Part shown: piece by piece, positions 34,248-43,121 of the stretch | How the letters are laid out: each line of letters starts with the position of its first letter | How positions within the stretch are numbered: position 1 is the stretch's first letter | Position numbers and translations under genes: made by a program | Notes under the pieces: model-generated | The model's database searches: none | What the model was told of the DNA's origin: nothing | What the model saw: only the letters and a program-made list of their open reading frames with translations | Assembly (NCBI GenBank): GCA_046518185.1 | Contig: JBKGRZ010000001.1 | Location: 310,001 to 374,000, forward strand | Source: Scandinavium vulneris_A | Lineage (GTDB): Bacteria > Pseudomonadota > Gammaproteobacteria > Enterobacterales > Enterobacteriaceae | Direction of reading: 5' to 3' | DNA: 64,000 bases

Positions 34248-35078
34248 TCAGTTTTGCAGCGTGAGTAGCGGCCCGGCCAACCGATGCTCGAGGCGTAAGG
34301 TCAGCCCGCCTCGGGCTTCTTCTCTGTCCACCGTGGCAATGCCCCATAACTCAGATGCGTCTTCGCGCCGCGGCCAGGGCTGCATCTGCAGTTGATCGCT
34401 TTTACGCGACCAAATTTGCTGATAGTCGCTTCCTTTGAGCATGGCTTGTTCGAGCCACGGAGCAGGGCAGGCGGACGGGGTTTCAGGCGGCTGTAGCGTG
34501 ATGCTATGCCCCTGACGCTGGATCCAGTTCAGATTACGCGTACCCTGAAGCGCCAGTGATTGCTGCCACACTGCCGATCCCGCACGCAGCGTCAGTTGAT
34601 ATACCCCCATCGGCAGCGGTTCACCCAGCTCCGGGCTCTCCAGTTGGAACTGGTCATGGGCGTAATACTCCGCCGTTGCGCCGAGCATCAGGTCTTTTCC
34701 ATCCGGGGCAATTAATGATATTTGCAGATTACGATCCGGGCTGCCGCCAACCAACTGGATGCGGTAAATACGGTTCAGCGGAATATCGCGTTGAATGAGC
34801 ACCAGCGTGGGACTGTCCAGCCAGGCTGGCGTTTTGACCGGTAAATCGTTCCCGCACTGTGCGGAGATCACGGCGTTCAGCGCCTCTTGCCATGCCCTGC
34901 GCTGCACGCTGCTGTTGAGCTGTGGCCAGACGGCGATCAGCTGTTGCCACGCCAGCGCGGTTTGCTGGCTGAACAGGGCGTGATAGACCGGCTCCAGCGG
35001 CGTAACCGGCAGCGCGGCCGCCGTTTGATGCACCAGCGCCATCCACACCAGGGCCGGGAGCAATAGCGAGCGCCTCAT
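34248..35078 (-). CDS. DUF2861 family periplasmic protein (VxrC-like)
   Basis: The 276-residue protein starts with signal peptide MRRSLLLPALVWMALVHQTAAA and has no other membrane helix. Length, secretion and the LEPVYHALFSQQTALAWQQ start fit the DUF2861 family. In Vibrio cholerae the VxrC protein of the Vxr operon belongs to this family. The ATG overlaps the response-regulator stop by 4 nt, so the two are translated together. Function unproven; an accessory periplasmic role for the kinase is plausible. Confidence 0.7.
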   Translation of the reverse strand: MRRSLLLPALVWMALVHQTAAALPVTPLEPVYHALFSQQTALAWQQLIAVWPQLNSSVQRRAWQEALNAVISAQCGNDLPVKTPAWLDSPTLVLIQRDIPLNRIYRIQLVGGSPDRNLQISLIAPDGKDLMLGATAEYYAHDQFQLESPELGEPLPMGVYQLTLRAGSAVWQQSLALQGTRNLNWIQRQGHSITLQPPETPSACPAPWLEQAMLKGSDYQQIWSRKSDQLQMQPWPRREDASELWGIATVDREEARGGLTLRLEHRLAGPLLTLQN

Positions 35079-35737
35079 GAGGTTTTATCCAGCCGGTAGC
35101 CGACGCCGCGTACGCTGGTAATGGCGATGCCCGGCAGTTTCTGGCGCAGTTGTAGAATATGTGTATCGACTGTGCGGGTGGTTGGAAAGGATTGATAGCC
35201 CCACACCTGATTGAGCAGTTCGTCGCGGGTGAACACCCGGCCCGCCATTTGTACCAGCATCGCCAGCAGGGAAAATTCCGTTGCGGTCAGGGATACGTCA
35301 CTATTCCGCCAACGCACCGTCTGGCGTGACGGAAAAAGCTGTAACTCGCCTGCACCCAGTTGGCCTTCGCCCAGGGTGCGTAACTGGGCGCGGATCCGGG
35401 CCAGCAGTTCGACATGGGCAAAGGGTTTGGTCAGGTAATCGCGCGCACCGGCCTCGAGGCCTGCCACCCGATCGTCCACCTGAACCCGGGCGGTGAGAAC
35501 AATCACCGGCAGCGCTTTTTTGGCCAGCCAGCCCGGCAGATAACGCAGGCTGTCACCGTCGGGAAACTGCCGATCAAGGATCACGAGGTCAGCTTTATGC
35601 CATTGGCTTGCCACTTCGGTGACGTCGGGTAACCACAGGCAGGTAAAACCTTCCTGCTGCAAAAAGGTCTGCAACCCTAGGCCTAAAGCCCGATCGTCCT
35701 CGATCAGTAACAGCGTCTCGCTAGTGTGTTTCGTCAC
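35075..35737 (-). CDS. OmpR/PhoB-family response regulator (VxrB-like)
   Basis: The 220-residue protein has a receiver domain (LLIEDDRALGLGLQTF, phosphoacceptor Asp in ADLVILDRQFPDG at about 55, Lys in YLTKPFAHVEL at about 103). Its DNA-binding winged helix shows FSLLAMLVQMAGRVFTRDELL and RTVDTHILQLRQKL. It is in operon with the kinase upstream (17-nt overlap) and DUF2861 downstream (4-nt overlap). In Vibrio the Vxr regulator controls peptidoglycan synthesis, T6SS and motility; whether that holds here is untested. Confidence 0.9.
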   Translation of the reverse strand: MTKHTSETLLLIEDDRALGLGLQTFLQQEGFTCLWLPDVTEVASQWHKADLVILDRQFPDGDSLRYLPGWLAKKALPVIVLTARVQVDDRVAGLEAGARDYLTKPFAHVELLARIRAQLRTLGEGQLGAGELQLFPSRQTVRWRNSDVSLTATEFSLLAMLVQMAGRVFTRDELLNQVWGYQSFPTTRTVDTHILQLRQKLPGIAITSVRGVGYRLDKTS

Positions 35738-37124
35738 AGGGCAGCTCCAGAGTAAACGTTGTTGGCGCAGGGCTGAACGTGAGCCGCCCGTTCAGCCGTT
35801 TTATAACCCGCATCACAATTGATAACCCGAGGCCTAGTCCCGCCTGAGGTGAGCGCTGCGAGAGTAGTTGCGGCAGTTTGTTCACGTTCAGCATCCCGCT
35901 ATCGGTGACTTGCAAAGTGAGCGTGCCCAGACGCCAGCCCACGGTTAACCGCACCGGCGCACGTCCGTGGCGATAGGCATTTTCCACAAGATTGGTCAGA
36001 CACAGATTGGTCCAGTACAACGGCAGCGCCAACCGTTGGTCACTTTCCAGGCAGAACATCAGGCCAGGATACGCCTCAGCGAGGTGAGTCAACCAATCGC
36101 TTAACCAGACGATGGAGGGCGTTTCGAGCCTGTCTCGCGGACCCTCAGCGGAAAGATAATGCTGGCTGGCCTGCGCCATCTGGCGCATCCGCTGCACGCT
36201 GTCGGCCAATGCGCCAAATCCTTCCTGTGACTGCGGCGGTAAGTTATCGAAGTCCCGGCGAAAATGCTCCACCACATTGCCCAATTGGGCAATGGGTGTA
36301 CGCAGTTCATGGGTCAACATCTGCACAATAAATCGCTGGCGCTGCTGCATTTTCCTGCGCTGCCAGACCAGCCACAGCAGGCTCAGCAAGGCGATCAACC
36401 CGGTTACGCCCAGCAGTGAGCGCCAACCGATGGCATAAGATCCTTCGGGATTGGCACACAAGGTTCCCAGCGCTATTTTGCACTGTTGACCGGCAGCTTG
36501 CAGCGTCATCCCGGCCTGACGGGCCAGTGGTTGCCAGACCTCAGGCGCATAGCGTCGCCACTGTCGCTGATGTTGATGCCACAGGCTACCGTTTTGCAGC
36601 AGCCAGCGCTGCCCGGTTGCCAATGCCTCAAGATTGTCATCGGACAGCTGACCGATACCGCCTAAGGCGCGGGGTCTTTCCCGCACGTGCAGGAACGGTT
36701 CCAGCGCTGCGCTGTCCTGCGAATGGCGTTGCAGATAATACCAGGCGGTACTGCCACCCAAGGGGGATATCGGATGTGACTGGAACCAGTTTGCCGACAG
36801 CTCGGTATGCTGACATAACGCCTGGGCGAACTGGCGCATCGCATCAGTCAGCCCGGCGGTGGGGCCAGCGCATTGCTGTTGATAATGATAAAGCGTCGTT
36901 AAAATGGGCAGGGGCGTTTCGGAAAATTGTGGATAGAGCGAGCCGGGGCGTAAAAGCAGAGGATCCAGTTGTTGCAAGGCGGCAAGCGAAACCTGCGTTG
37001 CCGCCGGGGCCTGGTTCAGCGACGCGGTAAAATCAGCCACTGACTGCGAAAACGGAACGGGCGAACAGGCCCCGAGCAGCAGCCCGGTGATGGGCGCTAA
37101 TAATCTTACGCGTAAACGTCCCAT
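35721..37124 (-). CDS. Sensor histidine kinase (DUF3404/VxrA-like)
   Basis: The start is the ATG at 37124 (a GTG at 37127 is the other option; neither has a strong ribosome site). The 467-residue protein has an N-terminal secretion signal ending in LLGACS, which fits a lipobox. A periplasmic domain (about 25-230) with QQCAGPTAGLTDAMRQFAQAL and paired cysteines follows, then one membrane helix (about 233-255). The phosphoacceptor His is in QMLTHELRTPIAQLG (about 272) and a weak HATPase part shows NLVENAYRHG and GLGLGLSIV. DUF3404 kinases (VxrA) have this form. It lies at the head of the operon. Confidence 0.78.
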   Translation of the reverse strand: MGRLRVRLLAPITGLLLGACSPVPFSQSVADFTASLNQAPAATQVSLAALQQLDPLLLRPGSLYPQFSETPLPILTTLYHYQQQCAGPTAGLTDAMRQFAQALCQHTELSANWFQSHPISPLGGSTAWYYLQRHSQDSAALEPFLHVRERPRALGGIGQLSDDNLEALATGQRWLLQNGSLWHQHQRQWRRYAPEVWQPLARQAGMTLQAAGQQCKIALGTLCANPEGSYAIGWRSLLGVTGLIALLSLLWLVWQRRKMQQRQRFIVQMLTHELRTPIAQLGNVVEHFRRDFDNLPPQSQEGFGALADSVQRMRQMAQASQHYLSAEGPRDRLETPSIVWLSDWLTHLAEAYPGLMFCLESDQRLALPLYWTNLCLTNLVENAYRHGRAPVRLTVGWRLGTLTLQVTDSGMLNVNKLPQLLSQRSPQAGLGLGLSIVMRVIKRLNGRLTFSPAPTTFTLELPCDETH

Positions 37125-37145
37125 CACGGCGCGTATCGTTCCCGC

Positions 37146-37391
37146 TTATTCATTGCCCCATTGATTGAGGAAGTTGGCGATATCATCGATACGCGAATCT
37201 GCAATACCGGCCTCGCGCGCCAGTTCACTCTGTGTCTCTTCGCTGATTTCTTCGTTGTTCATTAAGCGGGTGACCAGCGCCTGGAAGTAACGTGCCAGCG
37301 GATCACGCTCAGCTTCACTGACCGGCTTCTCGGTTTCAGTCGAGTATTCATCAACGATGTCATAAAACTTCAGCGGGACTTCATTTGTCAT
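37146..37391 (-). CDS. Small acidic hypothetical protein (81 aa)
   Basis: The 81-residue protein starts MTNEVPLKFYDIVDEYSTET, with AGGAAAT upstream. It is rich in Glu/Asp, lacks membrane helices and ends FLNQWGNE. The sequence looks like a conserved enterobacterial cytoplasmic small protein, but I cannot name the family. It lies between two signalling operons, 18 nt upstream of the kinase at 37124, so it may be the first gene of that operon. Confidence 0.65.
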   Translation of the reverse strand: MTNEVPLKFYDIVDEYSTETEKPVSEAERDPLARYFQALVTRLMNNEEISEETQSELAREAGIADSRIDDIANFLNQWGNE

Positions 37392-37463
37392 TGGGTATTT
37401 CCTGTGGGTTTATTATCTGTGCCATACCGGCAGGTTATTCGCCGCTGATAGTCTACACCAGTT

Positions 37464-40400
37464 TTACCCGATCATGCTGCCAGCCGCGCCGTGATCGAAT
37501 AACCAGCCTTCCAGCGCCTGGTTAAATTCATTCAGGGCGTCATTCGCCTCTGACCACAGTGGCAGAATGACCGAACCAGGCGGCTCGGGCAGGAGACACG
37601 CGGCCTCCAGCTCTCGACAGGCGGCGACCACTCCCTGGGCTCCGCAAATTTGCGCCGCACCGGAAATGCGATGTATACATTTGGCCAGCTCTGGCCAGTC
37701 CTGTAGCTCGAGTAAATCCCTGGCGAGTCGCTGGTCATCCCGATTGCTGTGTAGGGTCAGGGTCAGCAGCTCCCGGAGCAGGTCATCGTCGTAATTGCTC
37801 AGTTCCTCAAGCTTCTGGTAATCGACCTGCTGGCGCAGCAGGTCCTTCTCACCGCCGTGGCCGGGTAAACGCTTAACCACCTCGTTGAGCAGAATTTTGA
37901 GCTGCGCGAGCTGCAGCGGCTTGAACAAACACTCGTTCATTCCTCCCGCCAGACAGCGGGCGCGTTCCTCTGGCCAGGCATTGGCCGTCAGCCCAAGAAT
38001 CGCCACTGAACCCCCAGGGCTTTCGCGAATTAATCGGGTCAGCGCCAGACCATCCATACCCGGCATACTGCAATCGGTGATGACCATATCAAACGCTTCC
38101 GTCTGCCAGATTGCCCAGGCTTCGGTCCCGTCACAGGCTTCTGTCACCCGGTGACCGAGATGGGTTAACTGGCGTCGGAGCAACATCCGGTTGGCAGGAT
38201 GATCGTCCACGGCAAGGATCCTCAGCGGAACATGGATAATCGATGTGTCGCTGGTTTCAAGCTGCGGGATTGCCGACTGCTTATCGCGCATCATCCCCGG
38301 TACGGTAAAACTGACCCGCGTGCCTTTGCCCGTAGCGCTGGTCATGGCGATGGTGCCGCCCATCATATGGACCAGTTGAGCGCAAATCGCCAGCCCCAGG
38401 CCAGAACCGCTAAGCACCGGGCCATTTTTAGCCTGTACCCACGGGTCAAAAATATCTTTCTGTTCTTCCAGCGATATCCCTTTCCCGGTATCCGTGACGC
38501 TCACCTGAAGCAGGGTGGCTGCCGAATGGGCTTCTTCGGCTAACACCATTTCTACGCTGATATTGCCTTGTTCGGTAAACTTGATGGCGTTACTGACCAG
38601 ATTGGACAGCACCTGGCGAAAGCGCAGCGGATCGATAAGCACCTGATAAGGCATTTGCGGTGGCATTGAGCAGTGCAGCCGCAAAGATTTCTGCCGCGCC
38701 AGCCCTTCGAACACCCGCACCACCGGCGGCAACAATTCCGTGGTTCTGACCCATTCAGGGGTCAGTTCCAGCCGCCCGGATTCAATTCGCGCCATGTCCA
38801 GAATGTCGCCTATGAGCCCCATTAACGAGCGGGCTGATTCCCACGCGACCCTGAGCGGATCGTCCTCATCAAGTTCTTTTCCAGAGGTGTTCACCGTCAG
38901 TTCAAGTAAGCCAATAATCGCACTCACCGGGGTGCGTATTTCATGACTCATGGTCGCGAGGAAGGTACTTTTGGCACGATTAGCCTGCTCAGCACGCTCT
39001 GTCTCTTCTGACAGGGCATGGGTCAGCGTTTCGTTGTACTCCAGCTGAGACTGCAACTTATGCTGTGCCAGTTTGCGGGCGCCAATCTCCCGTCGCAGGT
39101 AATAAATCCAGATAAGCGACGTCAGGATGGTGACGCCCGCCACCCCGAATACCAGCCAGAAACGTGTTTTATACAATTCCCAGGTATCGAGGCGCACATC
39201 CGGCCGGGTTTGCCATTTGTCGATCACCCGGCTGATATCCGCCGGGGAGATATTCTCCAGGGATTTATTGATGATGCTTTGCAGTTCCGGCTGCGAGCGC
39301 GATACCGCAAAGGCGATTTTAGCGCTCTGTTCGCCGATTCTGCCGTTAATTTTCAGGCGATCGCGGAAGTAGCGTTCAATCATGTAACTGGCACCGAAAA
39401 GGGTGTGGACCGCCACGTCCGCGTTGCCATCATCGACCATTTGCATCGCGATACTGGCATTCGTCGTTTCGATGATCTTGATCCCCGGATTTTTACGGCG
39501 TAGTTCAGGGATCAGGGTGTTTTTTTTGACAACTGCCACCCGTGTACCGGGAGGCAGAAGGGCGGGATAATCCTTATTTACCGATTCAACGAGCACAAAA
39601 GGCGAACTGAAATAGGGCCGCGAGAACAATAAATTCTGGTTGCGCTCTTCGCTTTGACTGACCGCCCCGATGAACAGCGCTTGCTGGCTGGCGATCTGCT
39701 CGTCCATCACCTCGACAGAATCTGCGGAAACCGGTTCGAAATGCAACCCGGTACGCAGGCGGATCATCCGCAGAATATCAGCAGTTACACCATAAAAACT
39801 GCCGCTGGCATCAATCATGGTAAACGGGGCATAGAAGGCATTTACCGCGACGTTCACCGTGGAATTTTCTGCCAGCCATCGCTTCTCGGCAGCCGAAAAT
39901 TCAACTTTTTTGCTCACTTTCCACAGATTGGCTCCGGCGCTCCATTGCTGCGAAATTACCTGATTCTGGGTGCGTGGAATGGCCTGAAGCACGCGCTCAA
40001 TCGAACGAATCAGCGGCGTATCCCCTTTGCGCATCACAAAATGGCTGCCGGTATCGCGCTCCGGATAGACCTGCTGAAAAACCAGAAAGTGCGGATAGTT
40101 TCGCTCGAGCAGATATGAGGTGGTGACCAGATTACCGATGTAGAAATCGTTTTCGCCGAAGGCAACGGATGCCATGGCCAGATCGTCGGTCTGATAATGG
40201 ATGAGCGTTGCGCCCGGAAAGTTTTGTTCGATCCAGCTGTCGTCCACATACCAGCGGGCGATAGCCAGTCTCATGCCTTTCTCATAACGAAAGGGCGCAT
40301 TTTGCGAATTTTTGCGATGAACTAATACCGGGTGATCGCTGATAAAATTAGGTGAGGTAAGCAGGGTATCATTGAGCGGTAATGCTTTTGCCGACGAGTC

Positions 40401-40763
40401 GGCCACCACATCGACCTGCTTTTGTGCCAGGGCGGCCAGGGCCGCATCGCGGTTAGCATAAGCCTGAACATCGACCCGCAGGCCAAGATAATCCCCTAGG
40501 AGGGCGATGTAATCGGCGATCATGCCTTCATATCGCCCCTCGCCGGTATACAGATAGAGCGGCGGGATCTCTGGCAACCAGACCGCCACTTTCAACACGC
40601 GTTTATTTCCCAACCAGCGCCAGTCAGCATCGTCGAGCGTAAATACGGTTCGATCGTAGCTTTCCCGGCTAATGAGCTGCAGCTGCCCGACCGGAACAGT
40701 GGCATCTGAGAGCGTCGAAAACAGCAGTAAAAGCACCGCAAGCAGTCGGCTGAGAAGGTTCAT
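37464..40763 (-). CDS. BvgS/EvgS-type hybrid sensor kinase (system 1)
   Basis: The start is the ATG 4 nt after the regulator stop (40761-40763); a longer frame exists but overlaps the regulator. The 1099-residue protein has a signal peptide, two periplasmic solute-binding domains (about 50-280 and 300-535) and a membrane helix (about 540-562). The kinase His is in ATMSHEIRTPVSAIIG (about 612), followed by HATPase, a receiver with Asp in MVITDCSMPGMDG and a C-terminal HPt with KCIHRISGAAQ. No PAS domain sits between helix and kinase, unlike BvgS and EvgS. It should run a four-step phosphorelay to the coupled regulator. Confidence 0.88.
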   Translation of the reverse strand: MNLLSRLLAVLLLLFSTLSDATVPVGQLQLISRESYDRTVFTLDDADWRWLGNKRVLKVAVWLPEIPPLYLYTGEGRYEGMIADYIALLGDYLGLRVDVQAYANRDAALAALAQKQVDVVADSSAKALPLNDTLLTSPNFISDHPVLVHRKNSQNAPFRYEKGMRLAIARWYVDDSWIEQNFPGATLIHYQTDDLAMASVAFGENDFYIGNLVTTSYLLERNYPHFLVFQQVYPERDTGSHFVMRKGDTPLIRSIERVLQAIPRTQNQVISQQWSAGANLWKVSKKVEFSAAEKRWLAENSTVNVAVNAFYAPFTMIDASGSFYGVTADILRMIRLRTGLHFEPVSADSVEVMDEQIASQQALFIGAVSQSEERNQNLLFSRPYFSSPFVLVESVNKDYPALLPPGTRVAVVKKNTLIPELRRKNPGIKIIETTNASIAMQMVDDGNADVAVHTLFGASYMIERYFRDRLKINGRIGEQSAKIAFAVSRSQPELQSIINKSLENISPADISRVIDKWQTRPDVRLDTWELYKTRFWLVFGVAGVTILTSLIWIYYLRREIGARKLAQHKLQSQLEYNETLTHALSEETERAEQANRAKSTFLATMSHEIRTPVSAIIGLLELTVNTSGKELDEDDPLRVAWESARSLMGLIGDILDMARIESGRLELTPEWVRTTELLPPVVRVFEGLARQKSLRLHCSMPPQMPYQVLIDPLRFRQVLSNLVSNAIKFTEQGNISVEMVLAEEAHSAATLLQVSVTDTGKGISLEEQKDIFDPWVQAKNGPVLSGSGLGLAICAQLVHMMGGTIAMTSATGKGTRVSFTVPGMMRDKQSAIPQLETSDTSIIHVPLRILAVDDHPANRMLLRRQLTHLGHRVTEACDGTEAWAIWQTEAFDMVITDCSMPGMDGLALTRLIRESPGGSVAILGLTANAWPEERARCLAGGMNECLFKPLQLAQLKILLNEVVKRLPGHGGEKDLLRQQVDYQKLEELSNYDDDLLRELLTLTLHSNRDDQRLARDLLELQDWPELAKCIHRISGAAQICGAQGVVAACRELEAACLLPEPPGSVILPLWSEANDALNEFNQALEGWLFDHGAAGSMIG

Positions 40764-40767
40764 CGTT

Positions 40768-41391
40768 TTAGTCCAGATTGTGGCGGCGTGCAAAATCCAC
40801 CAGCCCGACCGTGTTGCTGATCTGCAGTTTATTCAGCAGTCGGGTCTTGTAAGTACTGACCGTTTTATTGCTGATAAACATTTTCTCGGCGATCTCGTTA
40901 ATTTTCAGCCCCAAGGCCAGATAGTGCAGCACCTGGACTTCGCGGTTGGAGAGCGTTTTCACCACGTCGGCTTCCCAGACCGGAACTTTACGCCCGGTTT
41001 CAGACTGCCGACGAAGGGGGAAATAACCGTAACCGCGCTCCACGGCTTTTACCGCATCTCGCAGCTCATCCAGATTATTGCTTTTGCCGACAAAGCCATC
41101 AGCGCCAGTGTGGATACATCGGCTGAGATAATGCTCGTCATCGCGACCGGTCAGGACCAACATTCTGCCGTTAAATCCAGACTTGCGAAGTCGGTCAATT
41201 AATTCCACACCGCTTAGACCAGGAATATCTAAATCGACAACGACAATTTCCGGCTGAAGTCTTTGCGTTAATCTATACGCCTCCATGCCATCACCACATT
41301 CCGCCACAATATGGTGCTGATCTTTTTCTAATAACATGCGAATTGCCAGACGGACCATCGGATGGTCGTCAATGATGAGTATATTTGCCAT
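40768..41391 (-). CDS. NarL/LuxR-type response regulator, BvgA/EvgA-like (system 1)
   Basis: I start at the ATG of MANILIIDDHPMVRLAIRML because AGGGG lies 7 nt before it; upstream in-frame codons reach 41454. The 207-residue product has a receiver (Asp in EIVVVDLDIPGLSG, about 53) and a LuxR-type C-terminal HTH (SNREVQVLHYLALGLKINEI, then SNKTVSTYKTRLLNKL). The kinase begins 4 nt after its stop. It faces away from the fimbrial operon, whose promoter region lies directly upstream, so it is a good candidate for controlling that operon. Confidence 0.9.
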   Translation of the reverse strand: MANILIIDDHPMVRLAIRMLLEKDQHHIVAECGDGMEAYRLTQRLQPEIVVVDLDIPGLSGVELIDRLRKSGFNGRMLVLTGRDDEHYLSRCIHTGADGFVGKSNNLDELRDAVKAVERGYGYFPLRRQSETGRKVPVWEADVVKTLSNREVQVLHYLALGLKINEIAEKMFISNKTVSTYKTRLLNKLQISNTVGLVDFARRHNLD

Positions 41392-41799
41392 GAAAGCCCC
41401 TGAGGTTGTGTGCTTTTTAAATGCTGACATAGAAGTCATATTAAAATCAATCATAAATATGAATTTAAAAATTGGCTTTAATAACAGAATCGGGTTTTAC
41501 GTTTCGCCCTACAGCAAAGGATGACAGCCCGCAGAGCACTGGCGACAGTGGCTTGGCCTGATTCCACCTGGGTTTCGCTGAAATTTGTAGTCCTTGGATT
41601 ACAGGTGATGTCATCTTTGATTACACGCGCCGACGGCTATTCTCAATGTTTAATTATTTCTGACGAGTATAGTGAGTCTCACAAAGCGAAATTAATTACC
41701 GGGCGAGATGCTTAATGCGTAATGAAATAATGCGCTTTGTAAAACATCGGGATTAACCGGTAAGAAACAATACTTAATTTACTTACAGGAATTTGTTTT
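41392..41799. promoter_or_regulatory. Divergent regulatory region of system 1 and fimbrial operon A
   Basis: These 408 nt hold the promoters of the regulator (-) and of the pilin gene (+). ACAAAGCG at 41681-41688 and CGCTTTGT at 41733-41740 form an 8-bp inverted repeat around a 44-bp A/T-rich segment. An ACAGGAAT ribosome site precedes the pilin ATG. No larger invertible switch like fimS is visible. Confidence 0.55.
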
Positions 41800-42327
41800 A
41801 TGAAAAAGCAACTGCACGTCTTTGCGTTAGTTTCAGTAATTTGTGGTGCATCGGTTTCAGCAGCAAATGCAGCTGACGGCACAATTCAGTTCAACGGCGA
41901 AATTATTGATGCCGCGTGTACTGTTTCGCCATCGAGCGCTAACCAGACCGTGAATTTGGGTCAGATCAGCGACAAAGCCTTCACCGGTGCAGGCGATACC
42001 GCGGGTGCTACCGCTTTCCAGATTGACCTGACCAGCTGCCCGGCGACCGTCAGCTCAGCGTCTGTGAAATTCGACGGGACGCCTTATCAAGGTGACAACA
42101 GTGCGCTGGAACTGACTCAGGGCGCTGGCGTAGCGACCGGGGTCGGTATCCAGATCCGTAATGCAGATAACAGCGTTCTGCCTCTGTTCACGCAGTCACA
42201 AAGCACTCCGCTGTCGCAGACCGGCACCAATACCCTGAAATTTAGCGCCGCTTACGTTGCCAAGGCCGCTGCCGTTACCGCAGGTCCGGCTAACGCTGCC
42301 GCGACTTTCAGCGTGGTTTACAACTGA
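41800..42327 (+). CDS. Major fimbrial subunit (operon A)
   Basis: The 175-residue protein has signal peptide MKKQLHVFALVSVICGASVS...NA, then ADGTIQFNGEIIDAACTVSP. The Ig-like pilin domain has its conserved first Cys in that stretch and the second in LTSCPATVSS. It ends FSVVYN, with the penultimate aromatic used for donor-strand exchange. The operon order pilin, chaperone, usher, tip proteins is typical of type 1/gamma-type chaperone-usher fimbriae. A terminator follows the gene. Confidence 0.9.
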   Translation: MKKQLHVFALVSVICGASVSAANAADGTIQFNGEIIDAACTVSPSSANQTVNLGQISDKAFTGAGDTAGATAFQIDLTSCPATVSSASVKFDGTPYQGDNSALELTQGAGVATGVGIQIRNADNSVLPLFTQSQSTPLSQTGTNTLKFSAAYVAKAAAVTAGPANAAATFSVVYN

Positions 42328-42364
42328 TTCAGCAAGGGCAGACCGTTCTGCCGTCACCCTTTAG

Positions 42365-42390
42365 AGCCGGCCTAAACGCCGGCTTTTTTT
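42365..42390 (+). terminator. Attenuator-type terminator between pilin and chaperone
   Basis: AGCCGGC (42365-42371) and GCCGGCT (42378-42384) with a 6-nt loop are followed by TTTTTT. Lying inside the operon, it should let the pilin be made in excess over the assembly proteins. Confidence 0.8.
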
Positions 42391-42407
42391 ACCCAGGAGT
42401 CTTCAAC

Positions 42408-43091
42408 GTGACGACAAAAATCTCAACGCTGCTGTTCGCGAGTTTCCTCGCCAGTAGCAGTATCGCGCAGGCTGGCGTAGTGGTCGGCGGAACCCGAGTC
42501 ATTTATGACGGTGGTAAAAAAGAGGCGTCCATCGGGCTGGAAAACCCGGACTCTTCACCGTATCTCATCCAGTCATGGGTGGAAAACGAAGCAGGTCAAA
42601 GTGATAAAAGCCGCTTTATTGTGACCCCGCCGTTATTCCGTCTGGACGGTAATCAGAAAAATACCCTGCGGATCATGCAGGCCAACGGTGCGCTCGCGAA
42701 CGATCGCGAAACGCTGTACTGGCTGAACATCAAGTCGATCCCAACTGCCGATCCGTCTCGCTCCGACAACACCTTGCAGCTGGCGGTCAATACGCGGATC
42801 AAGCTGATTTATCGGCCACAGGCATTGAAAAATTCAACCCCGGAAAATGCCAGCAGTGCGCTGAAATGGACCCGCCAAGGGGACCGGTTGTCCGTGAACA
42901 ATCCGACGCCGTATTACATCAATTTTCAGTCTGTCAGCCTGAACGGACGTCCGCTTGAAAAAGTCACTTACGTGGCCCCTCATGCGACCGCTTTCTTCCC
43001 GCTGCAGCCAGACGCGCGTGGCAATCAGATCGAATGGAAAGTGATCAGTGATTACGGCGCTGTTGGCGCAGTTCATAAGACTTCTCTTTAA
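42408..43091 (+). CDS. Periplasmic fimbrial chaperone (operon A)
   Basis: The start is GTG (GTGACGACA), with AGGAG upstream. The 227-residue protein has signal MTTKISTLLFASFLASSSIA...QA, then GVVVGGTRVIYDGGKKEASI. Conserved chaperone features are the motif-rich domain 1 (SWVENEAGQSDKSRFIVTPPLFRLDG, about 53-75; NTLRIMQANG) and RIKLIYRPQAL. It holds pilins in a folding-competent state for the usher. Confidence 0.92.
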   Translation: MTTKISTLLFASFLASSSIAQAGVVVGGTRVIYDGGKKEASIGLENPDSSPYLIQSWVENEAGQSDKSRFIVTPPLFRLDGNQKNTLRIMQANGALANDRETLYWLNIKSIPTADPSRSDNTLQLAVNTRIKLIYRPQALKNSTPENASSALKWTRQGDRLSVNNPTPYYINFQSVSLNGRPLEKVTYVAPHATAFFPLQPDARGNQIEWKVISDYGAVGAVHKTSL

Positions 43092-43121
43092 CGCCCTGGA
43101 AACCGACCGCTGGAAAAAATA

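Noticed and set aside
41521..41715. 64-codon frame upstream of the pilin gene
   Set aside because: No ribosome site; it lies in the divergent promoter region and does not resemble a protein family.
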